Of a DNA stretch of 64,000 nucleotides, positions 45,504 to 55,054 are shown piece by piece. Below the pieces are notes generated by a model. The model worked only from the letters and a program-made list of their open reading frames with translations, ran no database searches and had not been told where the DNA came from. The position numbers and the translations under genes were made by a program. Each line of letters begins with the position of its first letter. Position 1 is the stretch's first letter. The stretch comes from Prorocentrum cordatum (Eukaryota; Sar; Dinophyceae; Prorocentrales; Prorocentraceae), in assembly GCA_963575745.1 (NCBI GenBank), contig CAUYUJ010019608.1, positions 111,527 to 175,526 on the forward strand. The letters run 5' to 3'.

Positions 45504-46690
45504 TTAACCTCGCGGTCATGATCGCTAGCGTCTGGTTGCGCCACTCGAACTTCTGAGCACCTTGTCCATGCCAGTCTAGAATATGCTCAGTAGGTTCTGC
45601 AGGTTCCCCTGCTATATTGCATGCGCATCGCCATAGGTTAGTGGGGATGCGCTTGCGCGTAGTCGCCACTTGCAGATATGATCCGCTGGGCAACGTGTTA
45701 GTGCGGTCGTACTTGAGGCCGAAGTGGCAGAAACGCATGCGCATGACTTGTAGAACAAGATCTCCAATAACATCTCGTACGGGACCTTCCTTGTTTCCAG
45801 AAGTGTCCTGGAGGTCCCGCAAGTATAGTAGTCATGCGTAGAGCCCGAACCTTGGACATCAGATTTTGGATGCGCCGGCAGTGTGGCCCTGCCGTTTGCC
45901 AGGCAGCCTCGCACGCCAGTCAGCAGGTGTCGCCACCCGCCACAGTTGGTAATCACCCGAGAGTAATGCACCCAAATCTTGTGTACCAAAGATGGTCATT
46001 ACCTCTGTATGTGTAATACGACCGCACATGTATCCGCGGGCTCGGAAATCAGCACAAGCTGTCCGTATATCCTCAATGACAAATGCACGAGAATGATAAT
46101 GATGCGACAATCCTTCATTTCCTGCAGCGGCCACACGGCCGGGTCCACTGCTGTTCGCGGCAGCCGCGCAGCCAGGCTTGCCGCGGCCCCTGGCGCGCAC
46201 AGCTGGCGCCTGGGAAAATAATACAGGTTCCCCCGCGCTTGCTGGCAGCACCTGAATGTTCGGCCTGTCTGAGCAGGCGCAAGTGGCCGCGGCGCGCGCC
46301 TGCCCCCGTCACTCGTTTGGCGATGGGGGCGTCCAAATGCCTGTGCCACGCTGCGCTGCAGAGCCGCTGCTCGAAATCAAACTTCTCAACGGCATCATCC
46401 ACTTCCGCAGGTGTCCCTGCCTGTGCATCGGGAGGCGTCCACTTCGTACCCTCCTCGTAGATGGCCTGATATATCTTCGCCTGCAAAAAGCGGAGGGCGA
46501 AGTCTTTGTCGGCCGAGGTAGGGGTAGTCCCAAAGGACATCTTTCTACGATGCCATGTCTTCAAGGTGGTATTCACCAAAGTCTGGATCGCGAAAGTGAG
46601 CGTCTCGTCGTTGATAGAGAAACTGGTGCCCTTCGTATCCTGTGACATCATGTATGCGTGAGCATCATTCACAGTAGGTGTCCCTGCGAT
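45448..46690 (-). pseudogene. Unrecognised region between protease and methyltransferase-like domain
   Basis: Frames 46672-46115, 46251-45859 and 45822-45448 are protein-like in parts (FALRFLQAKIYQAIYEEGTK; EHILDWHGQGAQKFEWRNQT) and may form one chain across two frameshifts. Five to six hairpin copies fall here (46674, 46407, 46223, 45923, 45599). The 45923-45940 copy has a longer 7-bp stem with a GCGA loop. No family recognised. Confidence 0.4.
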
Positions 46691-46840
46691 TGGCTCTGGA
46701 TCGGATACCTCCTCGACGAGTAATGGAGCTTTTTCGCACTGAGGATTTGGCCGTGATAGTAAACGAAATGGGCCCTTGATCCTCAGTAGCCATCTCGTAC
46801 TCGTCGGCCTTGAGTGCCAGATGTCCAGAAAGTGTCTCTT

Positions 46841-47270
46841 TCAGGTCGAGTACCCTGGCACCTTTTCCGAGCAGAACCGATGCATCTCCACGCCAAGGAT
46901 GGTCATCTTCTCGCGCCCCTGCTCAAGGATCAGGATGGCCCTCATGTTGGACATGCTCCTCGCACCCAGGATGGCAGGTAGGTTCCCCGCATAACCCCCA
47001 ACTATATTTGCTGAGTGCGCGTCAAGTCTCTGCACGGCAGGTTGCCCCGCAGGATCTCCCCTTTCTTCGCGCGCAATCTTGCAATGCAGGGATGTATCAC
47101 AGATCGCGGCGCCATGTCCCGCTCCTGGCACGTATAGCCTCTTCGTAATGTTATGCCTTTTTAGTGGCGTGTCCGTGGGGGCGTGATACCTGCTAACAAG
47201 TCTGTGCCGTCTCTAATCCAATCATATTGCTGTTGCTGCCAATATCCAGAAGGATAGTCAACACGCCAGT
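46841..47270 (-). pseudogene. pol: Retroelement aspartic protease
   Basis: The segment LTILLDIGSNSNMIG (about 47262-47218) is a retropepsin active-site motif, with Asp-Ile-Gly where D-T/S-G is usual. About 45 residues on, in a different frame, the coding strand reads PGAGHGAAICDTSLHCKIA and later ANIVGGYAGNLPAILGARSM then ILILEQGREKMTILG, the C-terminal part of the same fold. It would cut the polyprotein. A hairpin copy (47037-47050) falls inside the domain between two conserved strands, reading DPAGQPAVQ, and looks like an insertion. A frameshift between the two halves (47130-47190) inactivates this copy. Confidence 0.7.
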
Positions 47271-47520
47271 GATCATAATCCCACTGTTAGATGCCAAGGT
47301 TAGCTCATGGCGTTCACCAGCTAGTCCAGGAACTTCAGACACTGTCGTACCATGCAAGCCTTTGCGGCGCCTCTGCTCCAACACCCAATCGTTTCTTGAC
47401 AAAGATGGGGAACATATGCATATAACCACGAGATTCTTCTTCCGTAATTGGGTTCTTTTCAAAGATCCAGGCTGTAGGATATTCGTCATACGCATATGTG
47501 TGTGATGTGGAGGTAGTGGG

Positions 47521-48280
47521 TCACATCAGGAACATGTCCTCATCCGCGCGCGTGCCCATCTGACCATGCAGCATGTCGCGTTCGGATATCCCACTATTGC
47601 CACTGCGCATGCTTACAGGGCTCTCCGTTCTGCGCTGACTGCGTGGACGGAGATCTCGCCCATATGGCATGTATGCGTGCGAAGACTGAAACCATTGAGC
47701 GCTCCTGTCGGCGGCCCTTTCCATGCGCCCCAACCACGTATCGTTCACCGGCGCCGAATGTGGAGCTGACCTAGCAGGTGTCACTGCGTTGTTGTCGGTC
47801 TCTGCCACCAACGGCATAGGCATGTCTGTAGCTGGTGTCCCTGCAGGTGTGGTCGCCTCCGTTACTAGCCCCGCGTTGGCTGGTGATGCAGGTTGCCCCG
47901 CTGGTGTCGTCATCGAGACTGCCTTGGTGCCCGTCATCATTGCCGTAGAGCGGTTGAGCTCTTCACGGAGATCCCTGAGCTCGTTCGCCCCTCGGAGTAT
48001 ATCTTCATGACGGTTGAGTGAATTCTGATCTCCAGCAAGGGCGCAGAGAAACTCGGCAGTAATGAGGCCAACGCCCCTGCATATAGCGCAGGGGGCCTTC
48101 ATTGCGAAACCTTCCAGGTTCCCAGCGGACTGTCTATCCACATGAGCGTGTACCACTCGATCCCAGCATTGCGCGTGGAATATGTGGCCACACTGGAGGC
48201 GCCAGACCTTGTCGTGGTTCATGAACTGGTCCAGGAATATGGCACACTGACAGAAGTCGCCGTCACTGATGACGGGCAGC
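47521..48280 (-). pseudogene. RING-H2-like domain in retroelement polyprotein
   Basis: From about 48265 the coding strand reads FCQCAIFLDQFMNHDKVWRL and then QCGHIFHAQCW and, 24 residues later, CAICRG. This is the C-X2-C ... C-X-H-X2-H-X2-C ... C-X2-C arrangement of RING-H2 fingers, with one early Cys replaced (CAIF instead of C..C) so zinc site 1 is probably damaged. I recall RING-like segments just upstream of the protease in other dinoflagellate copia polyproteins. After the finger the chain is Ala/Pro/Thr-rich and carries hairpins at 47888, 47831 and 47774. It ends in a stop at 47521. A role in ubiquitin conjugation is not shown. Confidence 0.65.
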
Positions 48281-48414
48281 GTTGCCGATGGCCTGATACG
48301 CGTCTGACGCTGCAGGGTGGATTCACCGGCCTCGAGCCGAATAGGTGATACCGTCGGTAGCTACATTGATGCAACCATTGCTGGGCTGCCCGCAGTGTCC
48401 CTGCTATATTGCGA

Positions 48415-49599
48415 TTAGCAGGTTGTCCCGCGCGGTTCAGCATTCTGTAGGCCTGACGATCCTGATTTCGGCGTTGGCGAGTAGCCTGCATAGCCAAATT
48501 GGCCTGCTGCGCCTCGTGTATGGCTAGGATATCGGGGCGCAGCTCTCCCGTGGTCGGCGGCAGTGCCAGGCCTGGGGCCTGTTGCTGCACATCTTGATCC
48601 ATGGAGGGAGCCAGATCGCTGTAGTGAAGTATATGTCCTGGCATTCCTGATGCATGCCCTGAGCCGCGCGTCAGCTGCGACTGGTAGAGATCGTCGGCCG
48701 TCGCCCGAACAGATGGGTTCTCGGGCTGTTCCAACTCGGGGAATACCACTCACCTGAGCATGATAGCCAGGATAGCGTGGGTGCTCCATTGGCGCTGCTG
48801 TTGGGCGGTCAGCAGACGTTGGATCGCAAGTCGGATGACTGAAGCATGCTGGCACATAACCAAACCGATTGGGGTTGTCCGGTGATGGATTTGGATCCGG
48901 AACATACTCCCACGGCGGCGTCCAGTTGGCACTAGGGAGGTCAATGCCGCCCCTCCGCATGCTCTGAGCGGCCTCGCGCATCTGCCGATACATCCACTCT
49001 TGCTGGCCAGCTGAACTTCTCTGTATGGCGTATTGGTCAGGAAAACTGGGTTGCCCCGCATGTGGACGTGGCGATGCAAATGGCGATGTCGCCTGTGAAG
49101 CCTGATAGAGCTGCGGATCCATCCGAATGCTTTGGAGCCTCGCCTGCAGGCTGTTATTGCTCCCATCACTCTGTGGAGTACCGAATGGTGTAGTAGCTCT
49201 GCTCATAGGAGCAAATGAAGCAGGTTGCCCTGCGGGTGCTGGCAATTGTTGCACATGGGCACGCCACGGATCGTTGACGCACAAAGTGTCGGAGGGCGTA
49301 ATACCACTTGGTGCAATACCTGTCACATCGGCGCTCTGAGCCTGTATCCATGATCCATCAGATCCCCCTGCAGGTGCCCCCGCATGCCATGCGCCCATCA
49401 TGAACACGGTTGAGAACACGACCTCCTGAACCGGAGGCGGATCGGGACACTTCAACTTGTAGAGGGTATTTGGGAAGAACCAAGTCCTCAAAGATGATGC
49501 ACCATTGCGGATCTCGTACATATCTTCAATTTTACCGCCCTGACACGGCTGACTGCTGTCCCGCAGATATGAAGGATTTATCCATACCTGTCCCGCACG
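48415..49599 (-). pseudogene. Proline/glutamine-rich polyprotein linker
   Basis: Part of the longest open frame in the element (49686-48415, 423 codons). Rich in Pro, Ala, Gln, Ser and Arg with no recognised domain; it connects the Tpt1-like and RING-like domains. Hairpin copies lie at 49370-49383, 49220-49233 and 49046-49059. From about 48749 an overlapping frame (48749-48219) reads AIHEAQQANLAMQATRQRRN and RAGQPANRNIAGTL, which looks more native, so a frameshift near 48750 is likely. Confidence 0.5.
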
Positions 49600-50575
49600 A
49601 TTGAACCGACAATCTGGGCTGGGCAGAATCCCGATCAACTGGGCGATGCGGGTTGGAGGAATCCTGCCATTCCGGCCCGCTGTCATGACGATGTGGTTCG
49701 TTGGGCGCTAGATTGGAATGTTTTCCCGGACCAGGTTCTTCAAACTGACCATGATCAGGACCTCCAAATCGACGCGCAAGCCAGACTGAATCCGGTTATC
49801 ACCAGAAAGGTATGGGCAACCATGAACAAACTGTCTGCCCCTCTTCTTGATGGTGTCGTCGGCGCGGCATGATAATCCAATACAAAGAATAGCCGGTATA
49901 TTCTCCCATTGAGTTCCATGAGTGAAATAACAGGGTGCCCCAGGGGCGGACAGGTCCGTAATTCTGATATATAACGACTCAGGGCACTTAATACCAGGGC
50001 AGCTACGTCCGTTACTTGGAAGGATGAAGCATGCGTCGTGGTTCTCGGAGGAATACTTCATCTTCTTGATCTGCAGCCTATTCTTTTTTCATTCCAGACT
50101 CATCAATCATACCAGTAAGTTCCAAGACAGCATACGCCTGGCCCGCCCAGTGCTGGTTCTTGAGCTTGTAGCACACCCTGTCCAGGTGCTTGTGGTGGTG
50201 GCTCTCAAATCCTTCCGAAAGCCATCTGTTGAGCACCTGTGATAATTATGACCATCCGTCGTACTCATCATACGTCGCCACTTCGCGAATGAATATGTCC
50301 GACAATTGGCCTCTACGAAACGGCTTGCGACGGAGGGCAGTCGTCAACCACTCGGAAATCCTACGCTGATCGTCGAACTTGAACATCGGCCTGCGAACAC
50401 TTTCTGATCTGAGGATGTTTTCCAAATGTTCCATTTCAGAATCAACATGAGTACTGGGCGTTTCCGCAGAAGGTTGCGCACGATTTGGCGCGCGTGTGTG
50501 CACCTGGGTCATGATGGACAGCAGTGTCCACGATGTTGAACTGCGTCGCCATGCATCAGCCAGACCCGTCGTCAT
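49600..50575 (-). pseudogene. Tpt1/KptA-like RNA 2'-phosphotransferase domain
   Basis: Three in-order blocks match the family that removes a splice-junction 2'-phosphate from tRNA using NAD+. Block 1 (about 50360-50248) reads RISEWLTTALRRKPF ... YDEYDGWS, like the N-terminal LRHxP helix and GW segment; the family His is Arg here. A TAA follows, with the frame continuing LSQVLNRW. Block 2 (50061-49708) reads NRLQIKK, YFTHGTQW, GLSCRADDTIKKRGRQFVHG, GDNRIQSGLRVDLEVLIMVS, like the HGT, R-VH and SG-R...E.LI motifs. Block 3, after a frameshift near 49700, reads PNE..VMTAGRNGRIPPTRI, like the terminal 'LTPG..G.(I/V)PP' segment. An A-run near 50080 also needs a one-base shift. Broken in this copy. 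Confidence 0.68.
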
Positions 50576-51120
50576 TCCGCGGATGACACGCTGGATTGAT
50601 CTTCGTGCGGTTGGACGTGCGCATCCTTTCCCAGAACTCTTGACATCCCGGCGGCACCTCCAACGCAGGGGCAGGATGCCCCGCTGAACTCTGAGCAGGT
50701 TGCCCCGCAGAACTCTGAGCAGGTTGCCCCGCAGATCGTGGGGCCGCCATTGGCGCGGCAGGCGCTGCTGCGCTCGCTGCCGACGCGGTAGCGCCGACAG
50801 ATCCTCTGGGCGTCCTTGGAGTTCCTAGCGGGGTACTGATCTCGAAGTCCTGGCGTTTCTTCTCCTTGATGTTGTAGGGCTCGGCAGTCTTATCTCTGGG
50901 CACTGCTCCCGGCCCCTTTGGTATAGCAGCAAAGAACTTCTCAGTCACTTGTCCGTCCTTCCAGCGCAGGCACCCACCCTGCCCTGCGCGTCCGACCCGG
51001 CGCAGGGCCGTGGCAAGGGTTCTTTTGGAGTGGGCGCACTGGTGCCCTGAAATCTAGCTGCTGCGGCGGCCACTGCTGGCCCTCTGGATCGTTGTCAATC
51101 AGCAGGTTGCCCCGCATGTC
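50576..51120 (-). pseudogene. Low-complexity linker with triplicated hairpin
   Basis: The frame at 50948-50556 is Ala/Pro/Ser-rich and contains RSAGQPAQSSAGQPAQSSAG. Hairpin copies start at 50671, 50695 and 50719, exactly 24 bases apart, a local tandem triplication of an eight-codon unit. A further copy lies at 51102-51115. No domain recognised. It overlaps the start of the Tpt1-like region by a few bases. Confidence 0.55.
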
Positions 51121-51121
51121 G

Positions 51122-51903
51122 CTACTTCTTGCTGTCGCCAAGGTTGGGATCATCTGGGCTCTTCCGCTTCTCTTCCCTGGGCTTGAGACGATCCGGGCCA
51201 AGAGATGAGCTTGATGAATCAGAAGATGAAGGAAGATCGATCGTCTCTGGCTTCGGCTTGGGAATAGCCCTTGCCGCGGCTCCTGCCGGCATCCCAGGTA
51301 CACATTGCGTGGGACCTCGGTCAGGATTCCGATCGATGCCGCCTAGCCTCCTGAGGGCCATGTTCTTAATGAGCACCTTGCGTTTACGTGCAACTAAATA
51401 CTTCTCGGCGTTTCGTATTTCGATTACGCGTGTCTTTATCCAGCCAATAGGCTCAGCACGGTAAACAATCTGCCTCCCAGGAGATAGATCCATTTGTTGT
51501 GGCAACGTCCTCGGGGTCGATCGGAGCATCCGTTCACGCGCAACGCCCGCAATACCCGGGTCGCTTGACTCACCGCCGTCAGGGGCAGCGCCCGTGGGAT
51601 CAACTTCTTCAGCCATTCCATCATCTTCATCTTCACCAGCTTCTGCTCTTCTGATTTATGGTCAGCAGGTTTTCCCGCGTGCCACTCGCGATTGAACTGC
51701 GCCAAATAGTGAGTAGATATCAACTTCTGCCAAACGAGGTTTGAACGAGCTATTTCTTCACGGGTGGCGGGGTCGTAATCTTTTTCCGTCAGCTGCTCAA
51801 GATATGGCGTAGCGTCGGGATCAGAACAGCGACCCCGACCATCTCCATGAGACCAAACCCACGGTGTTCTTTTGAAATTCTGGCTTCTTGATGGGCGTCT
51901 CAT
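51122..51903 (-). pseudogene. Unrecognised retroelement region, two overlapping frames
   Basis: A frame at 51903-51436 contains YLEQLTEKDYDPATREEIAR and WQKLISTHYLAQFNREW, a plausible helical segment, followed by a hairpin copy (51665-51678, Ala-Gly-Lys-Pro-Ala). A second frame (51616-51122) continues with IVYRAEPIGWIKTRVIEIRN and a Ser-rich, Lys-rich end with SSSDSSSSS and a stop. A frameshift near 51610-51640 could join them. Function unknown. Confidence 0.4.
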
Positions 51904-51942
51904 GGGGCAGCCGAGCCTGTGATCAGCGTACCTGGGGCATGT

Positions 51943-52149
51943 TCAGCAAACGCCTCTATAGAGCTTTCGATCCTCGAATCTGGCTCTTTTGAGACCGCGA
52001 GTGACCATCTGTTCTTGCGATTTGGTTTGCCCCGCCTTTGACCGAATGACATTGCCTGCGGTCATCTCGTCCGACCTGACGAAGAGAATACCAGCGCCGG
52101 ATTTGATGCTCATTCCAACCAGCATTCCATCTGGTTTGCGGGCATGCAC
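51943..52149 (-). pseudogene. Unrecognised retroelement segment
   Basis: Frame with DGMLVGMSIKSGAGILFV, then SDEMTAGNVIRSKAGQ and SQEQMVTRGLKRARFEDRKL. The composition is protein-like and the upstream codons (TLKLDWLASPV) continue the pattern. A partial hairpin copy lies at 52024-52035, reading Ala-Gly-Gln-Thr. I do not recognise the fold. Confidence 0.4.
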
Positions 52150-52495
52150 TGGCGAGCCAATCCAGCTTCAGTGTCGCCTTTCATAGACTGCATGTCACCT
52201 CCTGGATATTCTCCTCGTTCATGCTGGTCATCTCAAGGCGGGCATCCACGCAGACGGTCCTTCCTTGGGGGGGCACGTGCTCCTGTCGCCTGCCACGGCG
52301 GGCCCCTTGCGGTTCCCGCATCAGGCGGATGAGGGCGCTGACCACCGCTTGGAAGAGCACCGCAAGAGCAGTCTCGCGCACGGTCTGGTGAGCGACTGGG
52401 AGCCCGACCGCGACGTATCACGCGGTCATCGTCTTATCACTCGTCTCCCTCGTCCTCTGGGGAGCGACATGGATCGCCAAGATAACTCTTCCTTA

Positions 52496-53218
52496 TCAAG
52501 GGCAGGCGGATTGGCGATCGTCTCGGGCTGCTGGCGGACCGATCTGACGCAACAATAGTATACTGCAATTCTTCATTATGCCCAAGCTCATATTGAAAAG
52601 GCTCAGATAGATCACCAGCGTCGCGCGGCTTCCCCGCAGTGGATCACCATCGATTAATTCCGCGTTTGTTTGATTTTCAATCACCCGAGGATAAAGCATT
52701 GCATGTATTTCCTCATATGTTGCCAAGACTGGTAGAATATGAGTCCGCGGTTGTCCCCGCCGTGCCAAATTCACCATCGACGGGCGCGTGGCAGTTCTCG
52801 ACGCACTCAATAGCAGCAGGTTGCCCCGCGATGGGTGCACCCAGCCATTTCTGCCAAGTCGATATCGCTGTGGCCAGTGAACACCTCCTCGAACAGCTGG
52901 TCGGCGCAATTCTCGAGGGTCATGCTGGCACTTAGATACCTGGCAGCCATGGGATGAAGAATTGTGGTTGGGCCGTCGGCAGGGTCGGCTACAAGCGACC
53001 CCCAACTCAACATACGGAATGTCGGAGTCCGTTTGAGCCAAAGGTATTGACGGACCCCTGCCTCTCCCATCACCTTGGGGGCTTTCGCGTCGGAAATGTT
53101 CCGTGCTGCGACATATGTCGCACTCCGTGGTTTCGCCGTTGGTATCCTCTGGATTTCCTCGTCGTCCTTTACCTTTGCCTGAGGTGTGCCTGCGGTTTCT
53201 GCCAGTACCTAAAAACAT
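52496..53218 (-). pseudogene. gag: Retroelement nucleocapsid zinc-knuckle region
   Basis: Near the start the frame reads HTSGKGKGRRGNPEDTNG then ECDICRSTEHFRRES. This is a CCHC zinc knuckle C-X2-C-X4-H-X4-C in which the last Cys is Ser, so zinc binding is probably lost. The basic Gly/Lys segment before it fits the nucleocapsid part of Gag, which binds the element RNA. After about residue 50 the translated sequence is no longer recognisable, and an overlapping frame (53073-52807) may be the original one. A hairpin copy lies at 52816-52829. Confidence 0.7.
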
Positions 53219-53256
53219 TTCCCCCTACTGAGGTCCAGCAAGAGACGCTCGGAATG

Positions 53257-53904
53257 CTAGTATGCCTCCACCATGTGATCGCCAGCGCTTACCTTTGCCT
53301 TTGCTTCGACCCTTGCCTTTTCCCTTAAGTGACCGTTGCACAATAAGTCTTGCCCATCGAACTGGTTTCTCCATGAACCTCCGCCAACGACGCTTGTTTT
53401 TGATAGCCCAGAAATTGCTCCAGTAAGGCGTGCAGGCATAGAGTAATCCAAGGCGGTAGCTTCATCATCGGAAGACGCATCCGCATCGGTACCGGAGTCG
53501 AAGTCGGACTCGGCGGGTTGCCCCGCTGAGCCCATTAGGGTCATAGCTTGCATAGGGAAAGCCGCGTCGGGCGGCCCCCCAGATCTAGCCCAGGGGGCTT
53601 GCGACCCCGAAGCCGTTCTACCATTCTGAGCCAACAGTGCAAAGGTCTCAGTTGGCTGTGGGTCATCTTTCCGGACGTTGTTGGCAGGCTGCCCTGCGTT
53701 AGCCTCTGCGTGGAAGGTCTCGGTTCGGTGACCGTGGCTAAAGATACAACCAATATTGCCAGGGGTCCTCTCAGCTATGTGAGCATATGACCTCATGTGT
53801 TCAAGTAGAGCGTCAAATTGTGGTTGGTCCCTCGGCACGTAGTGGTTCAGAGGCCGCAGGAGATGTTGTGCACGCGATGTCCCCACTCCAAGAGCTTTGA
53901 TCAT
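53257..53904 (-). pseudogene. gag: Retroelement Gag, middle part, frameshifted into basic region
   Basis: A 215-codon frame with an acidic stretch (GTDADASSDDEA) that in related elements precedes the nucleocapsid region. Near 53420 the frame leaves the Gag pattern. In a different frame the same DNA reads KRRWRRFMEKPVRWARLIV followed by KGKGKGRSKGKGKRW (about 53400-53265), the basic RNA-binding segment expected here, and it ends at a TAG near 53232. So at least one indel separates the two. Two copies of the AGQPA hairpin lie in this frame, at 53684-53697 and 53513-53526. Confidence 0.65.
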
Positions 53905-54087
53905 AATTACTGCTCAGATCTGGAAGTTGGGGATATTGAAGCCGGCGGTTTCAGCTTCGTAGCGGGCTATTTCGAACCGTGCTAACGTCTGGTCGATACG
54001 TTCACCCGCATGGACTCGAACGCCACTGAAAGCCGTGCCAGAGTTAAGTTGGCGTTCCTGTTTTATTTAGGTTCTCAAAATTCGTAC

Positions 54088-54528
54088 TTAAAGGAACATA
54101 ATGTAGGTGACGCCGTCGGTGTGGCGAACGCCTATAATGACGCCAAATTTAAGGGCTGCTGCGGGGACTCTCATGGCGATAGTCCGCGCGAGACCTCCCA
54201 AACCTCGCTGCAATGCGGCGGCTTGCTGGGAGGGCGTCATGTTGCCTGTGGTCACATTGATCCAGGCATGTACTTCGCGGGCGAACTCGCGAAATGGTAC
54301 TTGGCCGGCAGGGCCCCGACGGGGGCCAGTCGTTCTAGTGTCGTCTCCGCCCCGCATCTGTTTTACCGCGCACCCAATAGCGACCCATATGAGCCCAAAG
54401 ATAGCAACCTCAATCCAATGGCCTCGTAGGTCGTAATCGGATGTAATCGGTGGGGACGTATGCTTTGCTGTCGTAAGTCTGAGTCGGGTCAGAAGCGGCA
54501 GTATATCGTATCGCATGTTGTCATGCAT
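54088..54528 (-). pseudogene. gag: Retroelement Gag, N-terminal part
   Basis: A 146-codon minus-strand frame. The segment FREFAREVHAWINVTTGNM, then SQQAAALQRGLGGLARTIA, then DGVTYIMFL follows the pattern of dinoflagellate copia Gag as I recall it (Trp-containing helix, a Gln/Ala/Leu helix, 'GxAR', and a later 'DG..Y'). Gag would form the capsid of the virus-like particle. The frame starts without a clear initiation context about 270 bases after the 5' LTR and ends in a stop; the continuation is in another frame at 53904-53257. Assignment rests on pattern and position, not on a search. Confidence 0.55.
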
Positions 54529-54780
54529 GATGTCTTCGAAGCAATTTCAAATCGGAGTAGGTGGGTGGACTTCAGGAGTGTAATAGCGCAGGGATGTGAA
54601 ATGTGAGTGAGGGACCTCCGCTTGGACAGAGGTATCGCTGCAAGTTTCTTTGCGGCACTGCGTATCTATATACACTCCGCCGCGCAATCCCGCTGCACCT
54701 TGATGTCCCGCTCTATCCGTAGTCCACAAGATAATGCCGTGGATGGTGAGGAGTAGAGCAAGAGGTGACCACCATAGGCC

Positions 54781-54793
54781 AGCTCCGCTACCA
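54781..54793 (-). other. Primer binding site
   Basis: Immediately after the 5' LTR the coding strand reads TGGTAGCGGAGCT. It starts with TGG, the complement of a tRNA CCA end, and resembles the initiator-Met tRNA priming sites of Ty1/copia elements. No spacer separates it from the LTR under the boundaries chosen here. Confidence 0.7.
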
Positions 54794-55054
54794 AGTTTGA
54801 AGGGGGCTGGAAAGCCCAGCCAACAGCTTCGCCTCAGGCGAAGCCAAGCTCACGCTCTGTTGTACCGTAGTAACGATAGTCCCAGTATGAAAGGAGATGC
54901 CATCTCAAGCAATAGGAATACCCTTTTGCTCTCGATAGCGATCGTGTGCCTCGCAGTGAGACACAGTCACATTTGGGCGGCCGGCCGCTTGAGCCGACGC
55001 GGCCGCGGGCGCACGCTCGCTTCCACTCCTCACGTCCCTCAGTTCGCTTTAGAA
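54794..55054 (-). repeat. 5' LTR
   Basis: Aligns with the 3' LTR over its full length with about 85% identity by eye (not computed); the main difference is a short insertion near 55019-55030. It should hold the element promoter, but I see no recognisable core motif. Confidence 0.9.

Larger units (their letters stand above)
39749..53697 (-). repeat. Dispersed 14-nt AGQPA hairpin, ~27 copies
   Basis: Coding-strand consensus GCRGGGCAACCTGC: a 5-bp stem GCRGG/CCTGC with a four-base loop, usually GCAA. Identical GCGGGGCAACCTGC at 44869, 47037, 47888, 50695, 50719, 51102 and 52816. Variants (start positions): 39749, 42379, 43534, 43645, 45599, 45923, 46223, 46407, 46674, 47774, 47831, 48392, 48418, 49046, 49220, 49370, 50671, 51665, 52024 (partial), 53513, 53684. 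In the frame most often used it reads Ala-Gly-Gln/Thr/Glu/Lys-Pro-Ala; at 39749, 43534, 43645, 51102 and 52816 the open frame reads it as Arg-Gly-Asn/Thr-Leu or Gln-Gly-Asn-Leu. All are on the element's coding strand. Confidence 0.85.

Noticed and set aside
46974-46990. Another AGQPA-type hairpin (GTAGGTTCCCCGC)
   Set aside because: It falls in the conserved protease segment ...GNLPAILG where the codons are expected anyway; stem is shorter by a base.
48415-49686. 423-codon frame as an independent gene
   Set aside because: It continues the Tpt1-like C-terminus at its start and contains four AGQPA hairpins, so it is part of the retroelement polyprotein.
52630-52760. Two degenerate hairpin-like sites (GCGGGGAAGCCGC, GCGGGGACAACCGC)
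   Set aside because: Stem geometry differs or has a mismatch next to the loop; left out of the count of supported copies.
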